Made by a program: the position numbers and the translations under genes
The notes under the pieces: model-generated
What the model saw: the letters and a program-made list of their open reading frames with translations, nothing else
The model's database searches: none
What the model was told of the DNA's origin: nothing
Shown: positions 8,007 to 13,498 of the stretch, piece after piece
How positions within the stretch are numbered: position 1 is the stretch's first letter
Layout of the letters: the number at the start of each line of letters is the position of its first letter
Assembly (NCBI RefSeq): GCF_030151805.1
Contig: NZ_JASLCN010000419.1
Span: forward strand, 1-21,210
DNA length: 21,210 nucleotides
Direction: 5' to 3'
DNA from: Fluviicola sp.
GTDB taxonomy: Bacteria; Bacteroidota; Bacteroidia; Flavobacteriales_D; Crocinitomicaceae

Positions 8007-8069
8007 AATGTTCAAATGTTCAAATGTTCAAATGTTCAAATGTTCAAATGTTCAAATGTTCAAATGTTC
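8007..8069. repeat. Octamer tandem repeat in the groES-groEL gap
   Basis: Seven perfect head-to-tail copies of TTCAAATG occupy 8011-8066, with partial units on each side (AATG at 8007-8010, TTC at 8067-8069). On the minus, coding-sense strand each unit contains CATTTGAA, and AACATTTG differs from the TAnnTTTG -7 box by one base. The adjoining 8070-8135 is also rich in GTTCAA/TTGAA words, including the palindrome TTCAATTGAA (8095-8104), and may be a decayed extension. Confidence 0.95.
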
Positions 8070-8139
8070 TGGTTGATTAAACAACTTTTCAATTTTCAAT
8101 TGAACTTTGTTTGAACTCTTTCAACCTTTTGAACTTTTC

Positions 8140-8418
8140 CTACCCGATAATTCCGTAGATATCCCCTTCTTTCATGATCAGGTAATCTTTCCCGTCAATT
8201 TTAATTTCGGTACCGGAGTATTGACCGTAAATAACAGTGTCGTCTACTTTTACTTGCATTGGTTCGTCTTTTTTTCCAACTCCAACTGCGATCACTTTTC
8301 CTTTTAACGGTTTTTCCTTCGCTGTATCGGGAATGATAATTCCACTTGCTGTTACTTGCTCTGCAGGTGCCGGTTCGATAAGCACTCTGTCTGCTAAAGG
8401 TTTAAATGTTGTTGACAT
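8140..8418 (-). CDS. groES: Co-chaperonin GroES (Hsp10)
   Basis: A 92-residue lid of the GroEL chamber. N-terminal FKPLADRVLIEP and the mobile-loop region ASGIIIPDTAKEKPLKGKVIAVG (about 25-47) are typical, as are the YGQYSGTEIKIDGKDYLIMKEGDI stretch and the C terminus with an Ile-Ile-Gly end. Length is standard. It is the first gene of groESL; the upstream region (8419-8520) holds direct and inverted repeats but no CIRCE element and no clear TAnnTTTG box, so control of the heat-shock operon is not of the HrcA/CIRCE type visible elsewhere. Confidence 0.97.
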   Translation of the reverse strand: MSTTFKPLADRVLIEPAPAEQVTASGIIIPDTAKEKPLKGKVIAVGVGKKDEPMQVKVDDTVIYGQYSGTEIKIDGKDYLIMKEGDIYGIIG

Positions 8419-8437
8419 ATTGTTATTTTATTTTGAT

Positions 8438-8495
8438 AAAATTTGACACTGCTGATTGACCAAGATTGTGCCAATGTGCGGATTGTGTCAATTTT
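8438..8495 (-). promoter_or_regulatory. Repeat-rich regulatory region upstream of groES
   Basis: On the minus strand TTGACACAATC (8481-8491) and TTGGCACAATC (8464-8474) form a direct repeat with one mismatch and a 17-bp period. The outer pieces AAAATTTGACAC (8438-8449) and GTGTCAATTTT (8485-8495) form an inverted repeat (one extra T in the left arm). Such paired sites look like operator or activator sites for groESL; the binding protein is unknown. Confidence 0.45.
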
Positions 8496-8523
8496 GCATT
8501 TTTATGAAGTGATAGAAACAAAA

Positions 8524-8553
8524 AATGTCAGTATGTTGTGACATACTGACATT
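8524..8553 (-). terminator. Rho-independent terminator after secG
   Basis: AATGTCAGTATGT (8524-8536) and ACATACTGACATT (8541-8553) form a perfect 13-bp stem with a 4-nt loop. Read on the minus strand the stem runs straight into a T tract (complement of the A run at 8519-8525). It separates the miaB-to-secG transcript from groESL. Confidence 0.8.
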
Positions 8554-8577
8554 CTATAATTGATTTTTCTTGAATGC

Positions 8578-8907
8578 TTATTCTTGAGGTGCACCTTGAT
8601 TCCCCGGAGCAGTTCCACCTTGTGGTCCTCCTGCACCTGGTTGCCCGCCTGGTTGTTCTTTACCTTGCTGAACTTTTGGCTTCTCAGGTTTCATAATACT
8701 TGTCATCAAAATACTTCCTACCAAAATAACTCCTGCTAAAACCCAGGTTGCTTTTTCGATAAAATCATTGGTACGTTGTACACCACCAAGTTGTTGAGCA
8801 GCACCAAAATCAGAAGACAAACCTCCTCCTTTAGGGTTCTGAACGAATACAACAACGATTAGTAAAATGCTTGCTAATACTAGTAAAATTGAAATTAATG
8901 CTATCAT
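8578..8907 (-). CDS. secG: Preprotein translocase subunit SecG
   Basis: A 109-residue inner-membrane accessory subunit of the SecYEG channel. Two transmembrane helices (about 2-22 and 53-72) flank the conserved cytoplasmic loop QNPKGGGLSSDFGAAQQLGG, including the family signature NPKGGGL. The C-terminal tail after about residue 78 is a low-complexity Gly/Gln/Pro stretch, common in Bacteroidota SecG and variable in length. It starts one base after the stop of the preceding TPR-like gene, and a terminator follows, so it is the last gene of the miaB transcript. Confidence 0.95.
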   Translation of the reverse strand: MIALISILLVLASILLIVVVFVQNPKGGGLSSDFGAAQQLGGVQRTNDFIEKATWVLAGVILVGSILMTSIMKPEKPKVQQGKEQPGGQPGAGGPQGGTAPGNQGAPQE

Positions 8908-8908
8908 T

Positions 8909-10039
8909 TTATGAGGTAATTTTTTTCTTTAATTCTTCAATTTGGAGTGCAAATAAACTCTTTTTTTCTGGAAACGCCAAACTTAATTGATGATAAACAT
9001 GAATTGCTTTTGGAAAATTTCCCTGAGCCGCATATATTTTTGCCAAAGTTTCCGAAACCGGAATTCGCTCATCGTCCAGACTTTCTTTTGCTTTCTTCGA
9101 TGGAGAATAGAATTCTGCCTTCGGTTTTGGCATGCTGGGACTGGTTTCGATGAATTTATCAATGATCTCCTTCGAATTTATTTTGGACTCTGTTTTGACT
9201 TCAATACGCTCAGTGGCAGGTTCCTGCTGACTGGATTTTAGCCAGCTCGTGAAAGATCGTTTTTCTGAAGAATCTTTCGGATATTCTGCTTTGAGTTCTT
9301 CTTTCTCTGGCTCTTTACTTTCTTCAGGCGAAATTTCAGGTGTTGGTTCGTCCGTTGATGAATCCTTTTCCTGGTGGGTGTGAGGTTCGATATAAGGTTC
9401 CTCTTCTTCTTCCTGCTTGCTGGTTGTGAGGTAATCCTGCGAAAGTGTCTGAGCTACGATCTCAAAATCGAAAATGTCGTTTTCCTCTTTTGTTTCTACA
9501 GCCGGCAGATTTTCTTCTTCAGGGATAATTTCCTGAGTTGGTATTTCTTCTTTTTCCACCCCGGTTTGAATTGCTTCTTCCGGTACGATTACTTCTACTG
9601 CACTCGCTTCGGTATTCAGAACAGGATTTTCTTCCGTTTCAATGGTCAGATTCACATCGCTTTGTTCATCTTCATGGATTGCTTCAGGAGAAATTTCAGT
9701 TTCAGGAAGCGCTATTTGTTCCTTCAACGCCTCATCTTTTCCGGATGAAATCTCCATTTCCGGTTCGTCAATTACCGGAATTTCGATCAATGCTTCTCCT
9801 TCGAAAGCGGCATGTAATAAATGGAACAAGCGCGTTCTGTCGGATAATTTGTAAGCCTGTTTGGGAAGCACTTCATCCAGGTGAATGGATTGAAAGCGGG
9901 AAACTCCTTGTAAATACAACAACGCGTAAACGGAAGAATAGGGGTGTTTCTCCGATAATTCACGAAGCACTTCCACATCTTCGGAACGCATGAGTTCCGG
10001 ACGGGTAATAAATTCAGCTATTTGTTCTGCATTCAGCAT
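8909..10039 (-). CDS. Acidic low-complexity protein with C-terminal TPR-like helices
   Basis: A 376-residue protein. The N-terminal part (about 1-85) is helical and resembles a TPR-like start (SEKHPYSSVYALLYLQGV). The middle (about 90-310) is highly charged, dominated by Glu/Ile/Pro/Lys and probably disordered. The last 50 or so residues, with SETLAKIYAAQGNFPKAIHV and YHQLSLAFPEK, look like one or two tetratricopeptide helices. There is no signal peptide, so it is probably cytoplasmic. It overlaps the lptE stop by one base (TAATG) and precedes secG by one base, which ties it to the export/envelope operon. A protein of this kind commonly sits between lptE and secG in Flavobacteriales; its function is not known to me. 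Confidence 0.8.
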   Translation of the reverse strand: MLNAEQIAEFITRPELMRSEDVEVLRELSEKHPYSSVYALLYLQGVSRFQSIHLDEVLPKQAYKLSDRTRLFHLLHAAFEGEALIEIPVIDEPEMEISSGKDEALKEQIALPETEISPEAIHEDEQSDVNLTIETEENPVLNTEASAVEVIVPEEAIQTGVEKEEIPTQEIIPEEENLPAVETKEENDIFDFEIVAQTLSQDYLTTSKQEEEEEPYIEPHTHQEKDSSTDEPTPEISPEESKEPEKEELKAEYPKDSSEKRSFTSWLKSSQQEPATERIEVKTESKINSKEIIDKFIETSPSMPKPKAEFYSPSKKAKESLDDERIPVSETLAKIYAAQGNFPKAIHVYHQLSLAFPEKKSLFALQIEELKKKITS

Positions 10040-10551
10040 TACCAGTTGGATAAGAGTTTGTTGACCACATCTTGCACCACTTGCTGGTTAATGGATTCCA
10101 GGAGACGTGTTTCAACATCTACCAATTGCTCATTGGATTCATAATCGGCAAAGCGTGAACTGGTGAATTCCATTTTTTCCAAACCTTTGGTTGGTGTAAT
10201 GATAGTGAAATTAACTGAAACCGTTAAACGGTTCTTTGCAGCCAAATCTCCCTGCTGAATAGCAATCGGGGATGTATTGTATCCGGAAACGATTCCGCTG
10301 ATTTTTATTTGTGCTTCATCCAGTGTCGAAGCGAGTTTCAAACGGGTATTGTTTTGAATTCCGCTGCGGAGACTTTCGGATAAATTGGCCGGATAATTCG
10401 ATGGAGCAGTTGCAGCAGTCAATTCCAAAGGAGTAATGTAGAATCTTCTCCATTCTTCCGGCATGGAATTGTCGATCGGGTTTAAAAATGCTTTGGGCCA
10501 GCAGCTGCAAAGACCAAATACTGCGAGAAATATAAATGCGACTTGTTTCAT
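10039..10551 (-). CDS. lptE: LPS-assembly lipoprotein LptE
   Basis: A 170-residue outer-membrane lipoprotein that plugs the LptD barrel and helps insert lipopolysaccharide. The signal peptide ends in the lipobox LCSC with lipidated Cys17. The mature part follows the Bacteroidota LptE pattern: a short strand region (RRFYITPLELTAATAPSNYP), an amphipathic helix with LSESLRSGIQNNTRLKL, strands (AQIKISGIVSGYN, NRLTVSVNFTI), then a C-terminal helix (ESINQQVVQDVVNKLL). It overlaps the upstream activator gene by ATGA (4 nt) and the downstream gene by 1 nt, so all three are translationally coupled. No lptD is in the window. Confidence 0.88.
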   Translation of the reverse strand: MKQVAFIFLAVFGLCSCWPKAFLNPIDNSMPEEWRRFYITPLELTAATAPSNYPANLSESLRSGIQNNTRLKLASTLDEAQIKISGIVSGYNTSPIAIQQGDLAAKNRLTVSVNFTIITPTKGLEKMEFTSSRFADYESNEQLVDVETRLLESINQQVVQDVVNKLLSNW

Positions 10552-11801
10552 CCCTGGATATCGTATTCTTTGATCTTGCGATACAAAGTTCGTTCCGAAA
10601 TTCCCAATTCTTCTGCGGCATATTTTCTTCTTCCACGGTGCTTGTCCAATGCCTTCTGGATCAGCTCTTTTTCACGGTCTTCCAAAGACAGGGATTCCTG
10701 AACTTCTTCGTGGATTTCGTAATCTTCGGTATCCGGATCATCAAAAACAACTGGTTTTACCGTTTCTGTTTTGATCGGAGCCGGAGGAAGAATGCGTTGT
10801 TCTCCGTGATGGTTCAGATCGTGATATAAGCGATTGACAACTGCTGCCTGATCATTGGAAAGATTGAAATCTCCCTGGTGATTCAACAGCTCTACAACCA
10901 GTTTCTTCAATTCATTCAGGTCGTTTTTCATGTCGAACAGGAACTTGTACATCAATTCACGTTCGTCAATTTTTGTTTCCTGAACTCCTACAACTGCAGG
11001 GAAAAACTCTTCTGCCTGCGGCAAATAGGATTGTAAACGAGGTCCGTCAATATCGCGTTCCTGTTCAATGACCGAAATTTGCTCCACCAGGTTTTTCAAC
11101 TGACGGATATTTCCGGGCCAATGATAGGCGTTCAGCAATTCAACGGCATCTGGAGTAAGTTTTACTGCCGGCATGCGGTATTTCTCTGCAAAATCACTCG
11201 CGAATTTGCGGAATAGCAAATAAATATCTTCTTGTCGCTGGCGCAGCGGGGGCAATGGAATCGGAACGGTGCTCAATCTGTACAACAAATCTTCCCGGAA
11301 TTTTCCGGATTGAATGGCCCGGTGCATGTTTTCATTGGTTGCAGCAACCACGCGCACATTGGTCTTAATGACTTTAGATGAACCTACGCGGATAAATTCA
11401 CCGGTTTCCAATACGCGCAACAAGCGAACCTGTGTCTGCATCGGAAGTTCGGCAACTTCATCAAGGAAAATCGTTCCGCCGTCAGCTACTTCAAAATATC
11501 CCTGCCGGCTTCCGGTTGCTCCGGTAAATGAGCCTTTTTCGTGACCGAATAATTCCGAGTCAATCGTTCCTTCCGGAATCGCTCCGCAGTTTACGGCAAT
11601 GTATTCGTTGTGTTTGCGGGTGCTCAATTGATGAATCACCTGCGGAATAATTTCTTTTCCGGTTCCGCTTTCTCCTGTTACCAGGACGGAAATATCTGTT
11701 GGCGCCACTTGCATAGCAACTTCCAACGCACGATTGAGTTGTGGAGCATTTCCGATAATCCCGAATCGCTGTTTGATTTGTTGAAGTGACATAGTGCTCA
11801 T
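10548..11801 (-). CDS. Sigma-54-dependent AAA+ transcriptional activator without receiver domain
   Basis: A 417-residue bacterial enhancer-binding protein that uses ATP to open sigma-54 promoters. The AAA+ domain starts almost at the N terminus: Walker A GESGTGKE (43-50), sigma-54 contact loop GSFTGA (90-95, Ser instead of Ala in GAFTGA), Walker B GGTIFLDE (108-115) and sensor/Arg-finger region FREDLLYRLS (about 168-177). A long linker (about 265-375) is charged and unusual, and the last 39 residues form a Fis-type helix-turn-helix (AAEELGISERTLYRKIKEY). There is no receiver, GAF or PAS domain, so activity may be set by level or a partner protein. The gene lies 9 bp after miaB and overlaps lptE by 4 nt. 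Confidence 0.93.
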   Translation of the reverse strand: MSTMSLQQIKQRFGIIGNAPQLNRALEVAMQVAPTDISVLVTGESGTGKEIIPQVIHQLSTRKHNEYIAVNCGAIPEGTIDSELFGHEKGSFTGATGSRQGYFEVADGGTIFLDEVAELPMQTQVRLLRVLETGEFIRVGSSKVIKTNVRVVAATNENMHRAIQSGKFREDLLYRLSTVPIPLPPLRQRQEDIYLLFRKFASDFAEKYRMPAVKLTPDAVELLNAYHWPGNIRQLKNLVEQISVIEQERDIDGPRLQSYLPQAEEFFPAVVGVQETKIDERELMYKFLFDMKNDLNELKKLVVELLNHQGDFNLSNDQAAVVNRLYHDLNHHGEQRILPPAPIKTETVKPVVFDDPDTEDYEIHEEVQESLSLEDREKELIQKALDKHRGRRKYAAEELGISERTLYRKIKEYDIQG

Positions 11802-11810
11802 AAAGCCGGA

Positions 11811-13250
11811 TTAATTTGCGTGAGTAACCAATTCACCGATCAAAGTTGCCGAAGTGCAGTCTGTGATTTTCACCATCACATAGTCACCTTTCTTTGCATT
11901 TCCTTTCGGGAAAACCACCATGGAGTTTCTTCCGTCTCTTCCGCAGAAGTGCTCTTCCGAGCGTTTTGAAGGACCTTCAACCAATACTTTGGCAATCTTT
12001 CCGACTTGTCTCTTGTGAGAAGCAGCAGAATTTTCCAATTGCAAAGCAATGATTTCTTCCAGGCGTTTTCCTTTTACATCGTCCGGAACATCGTCTGTGA
12101 ATTTACGCTCAGCCAATGTTTTCGGTCTTTCCGAATACTTGAACATGTATGCGAAGTCATAAGAAACATCTCTCATCAAAGAAACGGTTTCATTGTGTTC
12201 TTCATCTGTTTCACCGCAAAAACCGGTAATAATATCTGTTGAAATAGCGCAATCGGGAATAATGCGTTTGATCGCTGCGATACGGTCTAAATACCATTCG
12301 CGGGAATAACCTCTGTTCATGCGCTCCAATACATTCGAGTTCCCGGATTGAACAGGTAAATGAATATACGGACAAATGTTTTCATATTTCGCCATCACTT
12401 CCAATACATCATCCGTCATGTCTTTTGGATGGGAAGTGGAGAAACGAATGCGCAGATCTGGGTGGATCAAGGCAACCATCTCCATCAATTGCGCAAAGTT
12501 TGTTGTCGGGATGGATTCATCTTTGATCACTCCTTTGCTGCTCATATTCCAGCGGTAGCTGTCTACGTTTTGTCCCAATAACGTGACTTCACGGTATCCG
12601 TTTGCAAACAAATCTTTACATTCCTGAACAATGGTTCTCGGATCTCTGGAACGCTCGCGACCTCTTGTAAAAGGAACTACGCAGAATGAGCACATGTTGT
12701 CGCAACCACGTGTGATCGTTACAAAAGCGCTAACTCCGCCCTGATCCATTCTCACAGGAGAAATATCTGCATATGTTTCCTCGCGGGAAAGCAATACATT
12801 CACGGCGCGCTGACCCGTTCCGACTTCGTCAATCAGATTTGGCAGATCGCGATAAGCATCCGGTCCTGCAACCAAATCAACCAATTGTTCTTCTTCCAGC
12901 AAGGCTTGTTTTAAACGTTCAGCCATACAGCCTAAAATTCCAACCACCAGGTTCGGTTGATCCGCTTTGCGTTTTTTGAATTCCGTCAGGCGGTTACGAA
13001 CGCGTGTTTCCGCATTTTCCCGGATCGAACAGGTGTTGATCAAAACAACATCTGCTTCATCGATGTTTCGAGTAGTTGTATAACCTTCTTTCGTCATAAT
13101 GGAAGCGACCACTTCACTATCACTGAAATTCATTTGACAACCGTAACTTTCCACGTAAAGTTTTTTGGAGCCGGTTCCACCTTCTAAAATGATAGCTTCT
13201 CCCTGTCTGCTCTCGTCTATTACTTTATTTAAACCGTGATTCTCTAACAT
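11811..13250 (-). CDS. miaB: tRNA-2-methylthio-N6-dimethylallyladenosine synthase MiaB
   Basis: A 479-residue radical-SAM methylthiotransferase that adds a methylthio group to i6A37 of tRNAs reading UNN codons. The N-terminal UPF0004 domain has the auxiliary-cluster cysteines Cys38 (YGCQMN), Cys74 (NTCSIR) and Cys108 (LGCMAE). The radical-SAM CxxxCxxC is Cys183, Cys187 and Cys190 in RGCDNMCSFC, followed by VVPFTRGRERSR. A C-terminal TRAM domain (about 410-475) binds tRNA. Length is normal, with a roughly 30-residue N-terminal extension. It is the first gene of the operon that continues to secG and is divergent from topA; its promoter (13269-13298) is a textbook Bacteroidota type. Confidence 0.97.
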   Translation of the reverse strand: MLENHGLNKVIDESRQGEAIILEGGTGSKKLYVESYGCQMNFSDSEVVASIMTKEGYTTTRNIDEADVVLINTCSIRENAETRVRNRLTEFKKRKADQPNLVVGILGCMAERLKQALLEEEQLVDLVAGPDAYRDLPNLIDEVGTGQRAVNVLLSREETYADISPVRMDQGGVSAFVTITRGCDNMCSFCVVPFTRGRERSRDPRTIVQECKDLFANGYREVTLLGQNVDSYRWNMSSKGVIKDESIPTTNFAQLMEMVALIHPDLRIRFSTSHPKDMTDDVLEVMAKYENICPYIHLPVQSGNSNVLERMNRGYSREWYLDRIAAIKRIIPDCAISTDIITGFCGETDEEHNETVSLMRDVSYDFAYMFKYSERPKTLAERKFTDDVPDDVKGKRLEEIIALQLENSAASHKRQVGKIAKVLVEGPSKRSEEHFCGRDGRNSMVVFPKGNAKKGDYVMVKITDCTSATLIGELVTHAN

Positions 13251-13268
13251 GCTTGAATTTTAAGAGTG

Positions 13269-13298
13269 CAAAAATAGTTTTTATGACAGACATGTCAA
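13269..13298 (-). promoter_or_regulatory. Promoter of the miaB-secG operon
   Basis: On the minus strand TTG (13296-13298), a 19-bp gap and TATTTTTG (13269-13276) match the Bacteroidota TTG / TAnnTTTG promoter. The predicted start gives a roughly 12-nt leader before the miaB ATG. The -33 element sits inside a cluster of TGACA/TGTCA words: TGACA 13284-13288, TGTCA 13293-13297 and TGTCA 13301-13305. Confidence 0.75.
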
Positions 13299-13426
13299 AA
13301 TGTCATGGCGTTATCCTTGTTAATTTTTTAGAAAGAAAGCTGTTTTTTTGAGTGAAATCTTGGATCTAAAAAAAAACTAAACTATCGTTTAAATAGGAGA
13401 TTCAATTTTTTTCAATTCTGAATCAC

Positions 13427-13458
13427 TTGTTTTTTGTTTTTAAATCCATTTATATTTG
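13427..13458 (+). promoter_or_regulatory. topA promoter
   Basis: TTG (13427-13429), a 21-bp gap and TATATTTG (13451-13458) fit the Bacteroidota consensus. Because the only more-upstream in-frame start of topA is this same TTG, the promoter argues for the ATG at 13499. A 12-bp perfect palindrome, CGATTCGAATCG (13462-13473), covers the expected transcription start. Confidence 0.75.
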
Positions 13459-13498
13459 CACCGATTCGAATCGTTTCGAACCGCAAAATTTAGTTAGC

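Noticed and set aside
8007..8069. CRISPR array in the groES-groEL gap
   Set aside because: The units are 8 bp, contiguous and without spacers; it is a simple tandem repeat and there are no cas genes.
8459..8474. Sigma-54-like promoter (minus strand TTGGCACAATCTTGG) upstream of groES
   Set aside because: The TGGCAC half matches the -24 element, but the -12 element would be TTGGT with a spacing one base too short, and TGGCAC is part of the 11-bp direct repeat. The nearby activator gene makes it tempting, but the match is not good enough.
8438..8495. CIRCE operator for HrcA upstream of groES
   Set aside because: No TTAGCACTC-N9-GAGTGCTAA or close variant is present on either strand; only unrelated repeats are seen.
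9374..9748. Plus-strand hydrophobic open frame opposite the acidic TPR-like gene
   Set aside because: The Phe-rich product is the antisense image of Glu/Lys-rich codons in the real minus-strand gene.
13427..13498. N-terminal extension of TopA from TTG 13427
   Set aside because: That TTG is the -33 element of a good promoter, and TopA homologues start at the MSKNLVIVESPAKAK segment.
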